A stretch of 8,290 bases of DNA from Hyphomicrobiaceae bacterium UBA2767 (GCA_002352635.1 DEIT01000204.1:535-8824), one strand, 5' to 3'; positions 1-5,957 are shown, numbered from the stretch's first letter. The notes: generated by a model from the letters alone, not told the origin. Numbers and translations: made by a program.

Positions 1-204
1 GCCATGGAAATGGGGTATGACGCAATCCTGCTGAACACGGCCATCGCAAAAGCAGGCAATCCCGTCAAAATGGGCCGTGCCTTTTCCCAGGCCATAGAGG
101 CGGGGCGGCTGGCCTACGAGTCAGGGCTTATGGAGCCGCGTGACATGGCGAGCCCTTCAACGCCTGTGGCAGGCACGCCTTTCTTCAAGATCGACCGGGC
201 ATAG
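1..204 (+). CDS. thiG: Thiazole synthase ThiG, C-terminal part (cut by window start)
   Basis: ThiG makes the thiazole phosphate half of thiamine in the cytoplasm from deoxyxylulose 5-phosphate, dehydroglycine and the sulfur carrier ThiS-thiocarboxylate. Only the last 67 codons are visible, open from base 1 and ending at TAG. They carry the typical end of the (beta/alpha)8 barrel: a stretch reading DAILLNTAIAKAGNPVKM followed by EAGRLAYESG and a short tail with ASPSTPVAG, which is how ThiG proteins finish. The internal ATG codons near base 4 are not the real start. thiE begins 16 bases after the stop, so the two are almost certainly co-transcribed. Family assignment is secure from these conserved blocks. 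Nothing can be said about the N-terminal catalytic lysine, which lies outside the window. Confidence 0.93.
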   Translation, partial: AMEMGYDAILLNTAIAKAGNPVKMGRAFSQAIEAGRLAYESGLMEPRDMASPSTPVAGTPFFKIDRA

Positions 205-220
205 GTGAGCACCGAAACCT

Positions 221-814
221 ATGCTGCATACTTTCTATCCGGTCCTGCCGGACCTGAGCTGGCTCGAAAGGCTCGTGCCGCTGGGGGTGAAGACGGTCCA
301 GTTGCGCCTGAAGGATGCTGACCCCCAGGAGATGAAACGTCAGATCGAGGCGTCTCTCGAGTTGTGCGCAAAGCATGATTGCCAGCTCATCGTCAATGAC
401 TACTGGCACGAAGCGATCGCACTGGGCGCAGACTATATTCACCTGGGACAGGAGGATTTGGCTGCCGCAGATCTCAAGGCGATCAAGCAGACAGGGTTAA
501 AACTCGGCATCTCCACCCATAGCCATGAAGAGCTTGAAGTCGCGCTGAAGGCGGAGCCTGACTATGTGGCGCTCGGCCCGGTTTACGAAACCAAGCTCAA
601 GAAAATGAAGTGGGCCCCTCAAGGTCTTGCACGCGTCACCGAGTGGAAAAATTCAATCCGTTGCCCGCTCGTCGCTATTGCCGGGATAACAGTTGAGCGC
701 GCGCCTGACGTGCTTGCCGCGGGTGCAGACTCTCTTGCCGTTGTGACGGATATTGTAACCCATGAGAAACCCGAGAAGCGCGTCGCAGAGTGGCTCGAAC
801 TTGTATCGGCCTAG
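221..814 (+). CDS. thiE: Thiamine phosphate synthase ThiE
   Basis: ThiE joins HMP pyrophosphate to thiazole phosphate, giving thiamine monophosphate and pyrophosphate. The 197-residue protein is near the usual length for this TIM-barrel enzyme. Visible motifs in order are QLRLKD (27-32, pyrophosphate-binding R and K), VND (58-60, Mg ligand region), HLGQEDL (74-80, second Mg-binding Asp at 79), GISTHS (96-101), ALGPVYETKLKK (117-128) and a C-terminal phosphate-binding part with AIAGI (152-156) and GADSLAVVTDI (168-178). The KKMKWAPQGL block after the GP motif is, from memory, typical of alphaproteobacterial ThiE. A TenI-type regulator is less likely because the pyrophosphate and Mg motifs are kept. 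The start ATG has an AGGTGAG ribosome-binding site at 203-209, overlapping the thiG stop, which suggests coupled translation. Confidence 0.94.
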   Translation: MLHTFYPVLPDLSWLERLVPLGVKTVQLRLKDADPQEMKRQIEASLELCAKHDCQLIVNDYWHEAIALGADYIHLGQEDLAAADLKAIKQTGLKLGISTHSHEELEVALKAEPDYVALGPVYETKLKKMKWAPQGLARVTEWKNSIRCPLVAIAGITVERAPDVLAAGADSLAVVTDIVTHEKPEKRVAEWLELVSA

Positions 815-880
815 ATTGGCCGGGTACAGTAGTCGCCGAATTTGTATCCGCAGCAGCGACGATGGCAGGGATTGATCACA

Positions 881-1258
881 GTGACCGACAAGCAGAATGA
901 AATACTGACCACTGCAGTTTGGGAGGGTAGCAATCGCTGGCAAAGTGCGTTCAATCTGGGGGACGCTGCCGGCTGTGCGGCCTGTTATGAAGAGACCGCG
1001 ACAATGAACGCCAAGCCTTTTGGCAGTTTCAGCGGCCGCGCTGATATCGAAGCTTTCTGGGGGAACATTATGGCGGATGGCTTTTCGGACGTCGCTTATA
1101 TCGAACCCAAAATAGAGGTGATCGACGACAAATCGGCAATCCTGTCGGCCACGTGGAGGATGAACAAAGCCCACGGCGTTATTACCAAGGAACTCTGGGT
1201 CCTTCAGGATGATGGCGTGGTTTTGCTGCGCGAGGACGATTTCGAGGTCCTTGGCTGA
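881..1258 (+). CDS. NTF2/SnoaL-fold protein, DUF4440-like, function unknown
   Basis: This 125-residue protein has the pattern of the small cone-shaped NTF2/SnoaL-like fold. It starts with a helix ending in WQSAFNLGDAAGCAACY (20-36), then a short strand segment, the family-typical SGRADIEAFW (51-60) and three C-terminal strands (IEVIDDKSAILSATW, ITKELWVLQ, GVVLLREDDFEVL). Such proteins may be small-molecule isomerases, dehydratases or binding proteins, and the substrate cannot be read from sequence. I chose the GTG at 881 because a GCAGGG ribosome-binding site lies at 865-870 and the fold starts soon after it. An in-frame TTG at 842 would add 13 residues but lacks a clear ribosome-binding site. 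The gene follows thiE by 66 bases and precedes the methyltransferase by 17, so it probably belongs to the same operon. Confidence 0.82.
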   Translation: MTDKQNEILTTAVWEGSNRWQSAFNLGDAAGCAACYEETATMNAKPFGSFSGRADIEAFWGNIMADGFSDVAYIEPKIEVIDDKSAILSATWRMNKAHGVITKELWVLQDDGVVLLREDDFEVLG

Positions 1259-1275
1259 GGTGAACGGGGAATCAC

Positions 1276-1947
1276 ATGGGTTCAATGCCGCCACTGCTGA
1301 CGCCAAAAGAAGCCCGCGCCCACTACGACGCTCATGCCCACAAGCAGGACGCGCAAGGGTGGTATGAAGATCCGGCATTCCACATTCTGATTGCCCTTTC
1401 AGAGTTCGAAGCAGCAACAGACATCCTTGAAGTGGGATGCGGAACGGGCCGTTTTGCAGAAATGATCTTGCGCGAACATTCGGGTCGCAACACGCGCTAT
1501 ACGGGGATCGATATTGCACCGGCCATGCTGGCGCGGGCAGCCAGACGGCTTGAGAGGTTTGCCCCTCACGTAACCCTCAAGCCGGGTGACGTAACACTTG
1601 GCCTGACCGCGGCCTCCGCACACATGGATCGCATCATTGCAACCTATCTGTTCGACCTGCTCTCACCCGCCCAGTCGAAAAACCTTGTCGCCGAATTCCA
1701 CCGCGTCCTTCGTCCGGGCGGATTTCTATGTATGGCCAGCCTCACGCCCAACACGTTGGATGGCGACACGACAATCCTTACCCAGATCTGGCGGCTGGTG
1801 CAGAAGCGTTGGCCCTGGATTGTCGGGGGATGCCGCCCGGTCAATCTGAGGCCTCTGCTCGATTCGTCGAGATGGGGTGTCGTGGCCCAGGAAACAGTTT
1901 CCCCCCGTGGCCTCACGTCAGAGGTGTTGGTGGCGCGAAAAATCTGA
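1276..1947 (+). CDS. Class I SAM-dependent methyltransferase
   Basis: This 223-residue Rossmann-fold methyltransferase shows the full class I series: motif I ILEVGCGTGRF (50-60, SAM-binding glycine loop), the acidic ribose-binding residue D79 in YTGIDIAPAML (75-85), GDV (104-106, adenine-contacting acidic position), a hydrophobic strand with DRIIATYLFDLLS (118-130), and LRPGGFLCMASL (145-156). The closest general type is UbiE/Methyltransf_25-like, acting on a small molecule or lipid, but the substrate is not evident. The C-terminal part carries RW and WP residues and could form a substrate lid. No signal peptide or transmembrane helix is evident. The ATG is preceded by AACGGGGA, a usable ribosome-binding site. 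The gene ends only 34 bases before the convergent copper chaperone gene. Its link with thiamine synthesis is positional only. Confidence 0.88.
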   Translation: MGSMPPLLTPKEARAHYDAHAHKQDAQGWYEDPAFHILIALSEFEAATDILEVGCGTGRFAEMILREHSGRNTRYTGIDIAPAMLARAARRLERFAPHVTLKPGDVTLGLTAASAHMDRIIATYLFDLLSPAQSKNLVAEFHRVLRPGGFLCMASLTPNTLDGDTTILTQIWRLVQKRWPWIVGGCRPVNLRPLLDSSRWGVVAQETVSPRGLTSEVLVARKI

Positions 1948-1981
1948 CGGGTAGGTTAGACTCTTTCGTAACGGCAACTCG

Positions 1982-2476
1982 TCAGTGCTTGTGAGCACCG
2001 TGGCCAGAATGACTGTCCGACTTCTTTTTGCTACCGCCGATGGTTTCGACCGCAAACTCCATCTCAAGAGGGCCGGCCTTTTCAAAAACTACGGTGAGAG
2101 GCAGCATGTCGCCAGCCTTCAACGGCTTCTTGGTCCCAAAAATCATCAGATGAAACCCTCCCGATTTGAATTCCACAGCCCCTTTCGCGGGCACTTCAAC
2201 CGTTTTGACAGGGCGCATTTTCATCACCCCGTTTTCCATCAGATGCGTGTGAAGCTCGACGCGTTCGGCGTTCGGCGATGAGGCCGACACGATGGCATCC
2301 GGCTTACCGCCGGCGTTCTTGACCACCATATAGCCTGCGGCCGGCCGGCCGGGGATGGTTATCCGCACCCAGGGGTTTTCAACCGTTACATCTCCCTGGC
2401 GGTAGTCAGCGGCAAGGGCGAAGGTTGAGGCGAAGCCGAACGATGTTGCCAGAACCAGTTGGATAATCCGTTTCAT
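1982..2476 (-). CDS. Periplasmic copper chaperone PCuAC
   Basis: PCuAC proteins bind Cu(I) in the periplasm and pass it to cytochrome c oxidase or take part in copper uptake. The 164-residue product has a signal peptide (MKRIIQ, then a hydrophobic stretch ending in ALA near residues 20-22). It carries the family's full copper motif H-X10-M-X21-H-X-M, here H76, M87, H109 and M111. Further metal-capable residues are H78, M80, M85 and a His-rich tail (SHSGHGAHKH, 155-164). I chose the ATG at 2476 because GGAG sits 8 bases upstream and the signal peptide begins directly. A longer in-frame reading to 2665 overlaps the upstream gene and adds no recognisable sequence. It lies 76 bases downstream of the DUF2946 gene on the same strand, a pairing known from copper-uptake loci. 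Confidence 0.93.
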   Translation of the reverse strand: MKRIIQLVLATSFGFASTFALAADYRQGDVTVENPWVRITIPGRPAAGYMVVKNAGGKPDAIVSASSPNAERVELHTHLMENGVMKMRPVKTVEVPAKGAVEFKSGGFHLMIFGTKKPLKAGDMLPLTVVFEKAGPLEMEFAVETIGGSKKKSDSHSGHGAHKH

Positions 2477-2499
2477 TTCATTCACTCCATGCAGTGTCT

Positions 2500-2524
2500 C
2501 GCGTGTCCTTGCCGGAATCACGCG
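2500..2524. other. Inverted repeat between the DUF2946 and PCuAC genes
   Basis: CGCGTG (2500-2505) and CACGCG (2519-2524) form a perfect 6-bp inverted repeat around a 13-base loop, 24 bases before the PCuAC start. It could be a mRNA hairpin tuning relative expression of the two copper genes. The loop is long and no T run follows, so it is not a convincing terminator. Confidence 0.25.
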
Positions 2525-2552
2525 CTCGATAAAAGAAATTTTGATGCGAGAA

Positions 2553-2960
2553 CTAGCTGAGATGAACCGGCGGCGCGCGCGCACCACCTGAACTGAAGGC
2601 GAGCGGACCATAAGGCACCGAAACGAATTCATCACTGAAGGGTTCGCTCTTGTGCACTCCGCCATACTGGATGGCTGCTGTCAGAAAGTTGGGCGAGAAC
2701 AGCCCGCAGTGACCACAGGAAGCGGTACATGGACAGGCACATCCGGAAACGCGCAGTGTCTGGTCGCCCGACACATCCGACCATAAAACAGTCTTGAATC
2801 CTTCCGGCGTGCAGATAACGACCGTATCTTGCGGGCCTGCGACAGCCTGAGCCACGGCCATGCGCGTGACCTGAGAGCCCATAAGCATGCCCTGAAACAC
2901 CAGGACGGCTACCAATACGAGCCGAAAAATTGAACGCGCAAGATACGACCGGATCGACAT
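2553..2960 (-). CDS. DUF2946-family protein, Cys-rich, copper-associated
   Basis: The 135-residue product has one N-terminal hydrophobic segment (about 11-29) that could be a signal peptide or membrane anchor. After it come VVICTPEG (47-54), a dense cysteine cluster with C74, C76, C78, C82 and C85 plus H84, and a C-terminal GGARAPP (126-131). The ICTPxG element, a Cys-containing centre and the RAPP-like end fit the DUF2946 family. This family often sits beside PCuAC and TonB-dependent copper receptors, but its biochemical role is not established. The cysteine cluster suggests metal binding (inference). The ATG at 2960 has only a weak purine-rich ribosome-binding site (GAGAATAG), so the start is less certain than for the neighbours. 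A start up to 35 codons earlier is open. The gene precedes PCuAC by 76 bases and probably shares its transcript. Confidence 0.75.
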   Translation of the reverse strand: MSIRSYLARSIFRLVLVAVLVFQGMLMGSQVTRMAVAQAVAGPQDTVVICTPEGFKTVLWSDVSGDQTLRVSGCACPCTASCGHCGLFSPNFLTAAIQYGGVHKSEPFSDEFVSVPYGPLAFSSGGARAPPVHLS

Positions 2961-2991
2961 GTGTTCTATTCTCGCAGATCGGACACGCGCT

Positions 2992-3006
2992 CCCATGCGG
3001 CATGGG
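2992..3006. other. Short perfect inverted repeat upstream of the DUF2946 gene
   Basis: CCCATG (2992-2997) and CATGGG (3001-3006) are a perfect 6-bp inverted repeat around CGG, 32 bases before the DUF2946 start on the - strand. It could be a leader hairpin or a small operator, but length alone does not exclude chance. The rest of this 129-base gap shows nothing else I can support. Confidence 0.3.
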
Positions 3007-3089
3007 GGCACAGGCACATTCACGCCACGCGCATGGCCGATCGCAATCTCTCCGCCACCGGCCACAGGAGGTTCAGTACCGGCGCAGGG

Positions 3090-3521
3090 TTACTTCTTTG
3101 CCCGTGTCCATTGCCGGTTGCCGCATGGGCCTCCGCCGAGGCGACAGCCTTCAACGCGGATTGAGCCGTTGTTGGTGAGGACTATGGAGCCGTTATAGGT
3201 ACGCCCGTCGTCCGGATTGTACATCATGCCGGACCATCGACCGGGACCGGAGGGCGCGAGACCTGAAAATGTGGTCAATCCCAAAACCTGGCGCCCGCGC
3301 CGGGTTTTGTCGCGATTGCGAATATCGCGTACCGGCTGACCTTTTCGATCAACGCCTTTGCGCAGCCAGACGATCTGGCCGCATAGCCCCGGCCCGCACT
3401 GGGAGATGCGGACGACGGCTTTGGACTTGTGGGTAACCCAGTGGCCGGTAATCGGCGTAGCAGAAAGCATCGATGTGTTGAGGAAAAGAAGCCCTGCGGC
3501 AAGCGGAATGCAAAGGCGCAT
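3090..3521 (-). CDS. DUF2147-family secreted protein
   Basis: The 143-residue product has a signal peptide (about 1-21, ending LSATP). A DUF2147 domain covers the rest: GHWVT near 26-30, VVRISQCGPGLCGQIVWL (36-53), an R-rich R-D-K-x-R-x-G-R linker around 70-77, QVLGL (78-82), W96 with GMMYNPDDGRTYNG (98-111), IRVEGCRLG (121-129) and a final QWTR (137-140). Family members form a small lipocalin-like or beta-barrel fold in the periplasm or outer membrane, with no agreed function. C42 and C47 keep the family spacing, and C126 and C133 could form a second disulfide. The start is well supported by AAAGGAGGG just upstream. It lies 129 bases upstream of the DUF2946 gene and 109 downstream of the permease. 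A strong hairpin lies inside the coding region (see separate entry). Confidence 0.88.
   Translation of the reverse strand: MRLCIPLAAGLLFLNTSMLSATPITGHWVTHKSKAVVRISQCGPGLCGQIVWLRKGVDRKGQPVRDIRNRDKTRRGRQVLGLTTFSGLAPSGPGRWSGMMYNPDDGRTYNGSIVLTNNGSIRVEGCRLGGGPCGNRQWTRAKK
3282..3309. other. Strong hairpin inside the DUF2147 coding sequence
   Basis: CAAAACC (3282-3288) pairs with GGTTTTG (3303-3309). After one T-G wobble, GGCG (3290-3293) pairs with CGCC (3298-3301) around a four-base loop. The total is about 12 pairs in 28 bases. On the - strand it encodes the R-rich TRRGRQVLG segment, so the coding constraint explains part but not all of the symmetry. It has no T run after it, so it is not an evident terminator. 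Confidence 0.5.
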
Positions 3522-3630
3522 GAGGCACCCTCCTTTGTCTGATTCAACCCGCTTCCGACAAGAATAGTAGTTCGCCTGGGTTAGCGAAGGGTTATTGCCC
3601 GGGTGATTTCGGTCGAGCAGCAGACCAGCT

Positions 3631-4386
3631 TCATGAGCGGCCGATCGAAAACACGTTGAGAATGATCAGCATGATCCCGCTCGCCAGCAGCAACCACAGT
3701 ATGAGCTTCTGAAACTGAGCTTCGCCGATGTGTTTATATCCAGCCATGCCAACCGCCATACCCAGGAGCGATGCCGGCACACAATAAAATGCCAGCAATC
3801 CGACTTCCTGGGTCAACATTCCCTGACTCACATATCCTGCAAGCGCAAGCAGGATAATGGTCTGGTTGAACGGCTGGTAGACCGCGCGCTGCTCATCCTT
3901 GCTCCAACCGCGCAGTCCGCACCACACAGTGGTGAGAGGTCCCGGAATTGCGGCGAACCCGCCAAGCACACCGCCGCCGAGGCCGACAACCGCGTCCATA
4001 AATTGCCCCTTTCCGCGAACAGTTACATTTGGAAGAATTGCGAGCCGAAACAGTGTGTAACCGATCAAAAACACACCCATAATCACCTTGAACAGCGCGG
4101 CATCCAGTTGCCCCAGCAGCAGCACACCCATCGGCAACCCGAGGACGGCACCGGCGAAAAAGGGTGCAAGACGCTGCCAGCTGATCGCGTGAGCATATGA
4201 CCGCAAGGTGAACGCAGTCGTGGCGATCGAGCAGATGCTGACAAGGGGCACGGCAACGAGAGGGTCAACGACGAGCAGCCAGAAGCCGAGCGCGGCAAGA
4301 CCGGTACCGAATCCCACCAAGCCCATGACGAAGCCGGCCAAGGCCGCGCCCGTGACCAAAAAGGCAATTGTCTCCAGTGGTAGCAT
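3631..4386 (-). CDS. TauE/SafE-family membrane permease (DUF81)
   Basis: The product is a 251-residue inner-membrane protein with about seven or eight hydrophobic helices: 6-40 (probably two, with GLVGFGTG at 22-29), 44-60, 73-95, 99-118, 132-155, 176-192, 195-214 and 227-247. The glycine-rich N-terminal repeat MGLVGFGTG and its second copy GLGGGVLGGFAAIPGPLTTVW (135-155) are the internal duplication typical of TauE/SafE transporters. Members export or import sulfite, sulfoacetate or other organic anions; the substrate is not predictable here. I chose the ATG at 4386 because the first helix follows at once and a GGGG-rich stretch lies upstream. An ATG at 4449 would add 21 charged residues encoded by the palindrome and has no ribosome-binding site. 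It is divergent from the HAD remnant and aldolase. Confidence 0.88.
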   Translation of the reverse strand: MLPLETIAFLVTGAALAGFVMGLVGFGTGLAALGFWLLVVDPLVAVPLVSICSIATTAFTLRSYAHAISWQRLAPFFAGAVLGLPMGVLLLGQLDAALFKVIMGVFLIGYTLFRLAILPNVTVRGKGQFMDAVVGLGGGVLGGFAAIPGPLTTVWCGLRGWSKDEQRAVYQPFNQTIILLALAGYVSQGMLTQEVGLLAFYCVPASLLGMAVGMAGYKHIGEAQFQKLILWLLLASGIMLIILNVFSIGRS

Positions 4387-4404
4387 CCCCGCAACCCGCC
4401 CCTG

Positions 4405-4436
4405 GCAAAGACCTGGCAAGCGTTGCCGGGCTTTGC
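4405..4436. other. Long imperfect palindrome/hairpin upstream of the permease gene
   Basis: Bases 4405-4410 (GCAAAG on the aligned strand from 4406) pair with 4431-4436, and 4412-4419 (CCTGGCAA) pair with 4423-4430 (TTGCCGGG), around a three-base GCG loop. This gives a stem of about 14 pairs with one bulged A (4411) and one T-G wobble. On the + strand it is followed by a T-rich stretch (TTCTTGTTT, 4437-4445), so it resembles an intrinsic terminator read rightward. On the - strand it falls in the leader just before the permease start. CCTGGCAA also occurs at 4401-4408, making an 11-base direct repeat step. Whether it acts as terminator, leader structure or operator is not decided by sequence. 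Confidence 0.5.
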
Positions 4437-4445
4437 TTCTTGTTT

Positions 4446-4553
4446 CCATGGATTCTGCAGACTTGCCGAAGACAGGTCCCAGCCCCTATTCATTAGATCG
4501 AGACACGAGAAAAAAGTCACGCGCGACCAAGGGAGAACCATGGATTCGGCAGA
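4446..4553. repeat. Imperfect direct repeat around two ATG codons
   Basis: The 16-base unit at 4446-4461 (CCATGGATTCTGCAGA) recurs at 4538-4553 with one change (T to G), 92 bases apart. Both copies contain an ATG followed by codons for D-S-A-D. Only the second has a strong ribosome-binding site (AAGGGAGA, 4529-4536) and opens the HAD reading frame. The similarity does not extend beyond the unit on either side. Confidence 0.6.
4463..4492 (+). promoter_or_regulatory. Weak candidate promoter for the HAD remnant/aldolase transcript
   Basis: TTGCCG (4463-4468) and TATTCA (4487-4492) are separated by 18 bases and lie about 48 bases before the ATG at 4540. This is a poor but possible sigma-70-like match. 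It is the only placement I found in the 153-base divergent region that suits rightward transcription. Confidence 0.2.
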
Positions 4554-4698
4554 TATACTCAAACGCGAGGCGAAAGTCCTCACTTTTGATCTTTTCGGTA
4601 CCTTGGTCGACCTGCAATCCCGCCTGCAGGAGCAATCAATGCCATTTCTGAGACATTGGACCGGGAATTCAGACGACCTAGCGGAGGCGCTGAAATGA
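4540..4698 (+). pseudogene. Remnant of a HAD-family (haloacid dehalogenase type II-like) gene
   Basis: Bases 4540-4698 encode 52 residues with a strong ribosome-binding site (AAGGGAGA, 4529-4536). Residues 11-24 (AKVLTFDLFGTLVD) are HAD motif I, with nucleophile D17 and the D-x-F/Y-G-T form seen in L-2-haloacid dehalogenases and relatives. The match continues into the first cap helix (LQSRLQEQSMPFL). A complete enzyme has about 220-240 residues, so the cap, motifs II-IV and the core are missing. The last residues, SDDLAEALK, resemble the usual C-terminal end of such HAD proteins, so I infer that the middle was deleted and the original ends kept. The stop TGA overlaps the aldolase start as ATGA. 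The fragment cannot be a working phosphatase or dehalogenase. It may survive as a leader coupled to aldolase translation. Confidence 0.7.
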
Positions 4699-5849
4699 AG
4701 ACGGTTCCGCCCATGGACGCCCCGGCACAAGAGGGCATGCCCTTTGAGGATATCGACACGCCCGCACTGATTGTTGACCTTGATGCCTTCGAACGGAATC
4801 TCTCCCGCATGGCTGAGGCAATAAAAGACCAGCCGGTCCGGTTGCGGGCTCATGCCAAAACCCACAAGAGCCCTGTCATCACGAAAAAACAAATGGAGTT
4901 AGGCGCGATCGGGGCATGCTGCCAGAAGGTATCAGAGGCCGAAGTCCTAATCCGGAATGGCGTCGCCAACGTGCTCGTATCCAATGAAGTCATCGGCCTG
5001 CAGAAACTTGCCCGGCTGGCTGCACTCACAAAGGATGCAGAGTGGATTGGGCTGTGCATTGATTCCGAGCTTGGTCTGAAGCAGGCGTCCGAAGCGGCAG
5101 CGAACGCTGGCGTCACTCTGAATGCACTGGTCGAGATCGACGTGGGGGCTGGACGCTGTGGAGTTGCTCCGGGCGAAGCAGCACTCCAGCTCGCAACCCT
5201 GATATCCGATGATCCGCATCTGAATTTCACTGGGTTGCAGGCCTATCACGGTTCGGCCCAACACATCCGCGATCATGGCGAGCGCAAAGCCGCTATCGAC
5301 GAGACCATCGAGATGACGCGGGCAACAGTCGATCTTCTTCGGGAGAACGGCCTGGAATGTGAAATCGTCGGCGGCGCAGGCACAGGCACCTTCGAGATGG
5401 AAGCAGCGAGCGGTGTATACAATGAACTGCAGGCCGGTTCCTACATCTTCATGGATGCGGACTATGCCCGCAACCACTCTGAGGGTGGCGGGCCATTCGA
5501 TATGTTTGAGCATGCGCTTTTCGTGCTGACGGGTGTCATGAGTCGTCCGGAAGCCAATAAAGCCGTGGTCGATGCGGGACACAAAGCAGCAAGCATCGAT
5601 TCAGGAATGCCTGAACCGTTTTCCATGACTGGCATGCGCTACGAACGCCCGTCCGATGAGCATGGCGTCCTGTTCATCGAAGGGTCCAACAAACCGCCTG
5701 AGTTGGGCGAAAAAGTCCTCCTCGTCCCCGGCCATTGCGACCCGACCGTAAACCTGCATGACTGGTATGTGTGTGTGCGTGGCCTGCATGGTGAAAACCC
5801 GGTTGTTGAGGAAATCTGGCCGGTTTCCGCACGTGGTGCCTATTTCTAG
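4695..5849 (+). CDS. DSD1-family PLP aldolase (D-threonine / 3-hydroxy-D-aspartate aldolase type)
   Basis: The 384-residue cytoplasmic enzyme is a fold-type III (alanine racemase-like) PLP protein. It has IDTPALIVDLDAFERN (20-35), the PLP-lysine motif RAHAKTHK (51-58, K55), CCQKVSEAE (75-83), VEIDVGAGRCGV (146-157), LQAYHG (181-186), GGAGTGTF (226-233), NELQAGSYIFMDADY (243-257), a C-terminal beta domain with VVDAGHKA and DEHG, and the metal-site motif PGHCDPT (345-351, H347 and D349). It ends in WPVSARGAYF. These match D-threonine aldolase and especially 3-hydroxy-D-aspartate aldolase, which cleave D-3-hydroxy amino acids to glycine plus an aldehyde (glyoxylate from hydroxyaspartate) with PLP and a divalent metal. 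D-serine dehydratase is an alternative. The start has GGAGG at 4683-4687, and its ATG overlaps the HAD remnant's stop. Confidence 0.88.
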   Translation: MKTVPPMDAPAQEGMPFEDIDTPALIVDLDAFERNLSRMAEAIKDQPVRLRAHAKTHKSPVITKKQMELGAIGACCQKVSEAEVLIRNGVANVLVSNEVIGLQKLARLAALTKDAEWIGLCIDSELGLKQASEAAANAGVTLNALVEIDVGAGRCGVAPGEAALQLATLISDDPHLNFTGLQAYHGSAQHIRDHGERKAAIDETIEMTRATVDLLRENGLECEIVGGAGTGTFEMEAASGVYNELQAGSYIFMDADYARNHSEGGGPFDMFEHALFVLTGVMSRPEANKAVVDAGHKAASIDSGMPEPFSMTGMRYERPSDEHGVLFIEGSNKPPELGEKVLLVPGHCDPTVNLHDWYVCVRGLHGENPVVEEIWPVSARGAYF

Positions 5850-5911
5850 GCCCGATCCCAACCGGAATGATTGCTATGGCCTAGACCCAGTGCCACTTCA
5901 TGTGTTTGGCG

Positions 5912-5926
5912 TTAACGATGTATTGA
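5912..5926 (+). promoter_or_regulatory. Near-match to a CtrA box upstream of the diguanylate cyclase
   Basis: TTAA (5912-5915), a 7-base spacer and TTGA (5923-5926) differ by one base from the alphaproteobacterial CtrA consensus TTAA-N7-TTAA. It lies about 85 bases before the cyclase start. A one-mismatch match can easily arise by chance. Confidence 0.2.
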
Positions 5927-5957
5927 TGCCCCCATCCCTATATTGGAGTTCAACTTC

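Noticed and set aside
653..1519. Long open frame of 288 codons on the - strand opposite thiE, the NTF2-like gene and the methyltransferase
   Set aside because: It lies opposite three well-supported genes, has no recognisable motif and its composition looks like an antisense shadow.
1944..1985. Inverted repeat CTGACG/CGTCAG spanning the convergent stops of the methyltransferase and PCuAC genes
   Set aside because: Only 6 pairs around a 30-base loop with no T run; too weak to call a bidirectional terminator.
2338..2352. GGCC-repeat tract inside the PCuAC gene
   Set aside because: It encodes the conserved GRPAAGY segment, and GC-rich codon use explains it.
4208..4651. Open frame of 147 codons on the + strand across the permease start and HAD remnant
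   Set aside because: Antisense to the permease in its first half and out of frame with the HAD remnant in its second; no motif or ribosome-binding site supports it.
4083..4892. Open frame of 269 codons on the - strand overlapping the permease and aldolase starts
   Set aside because: It runs through the permease gene in another frame and antisense to the aldolase, is rich in S, R, C and W, and shows no domain.
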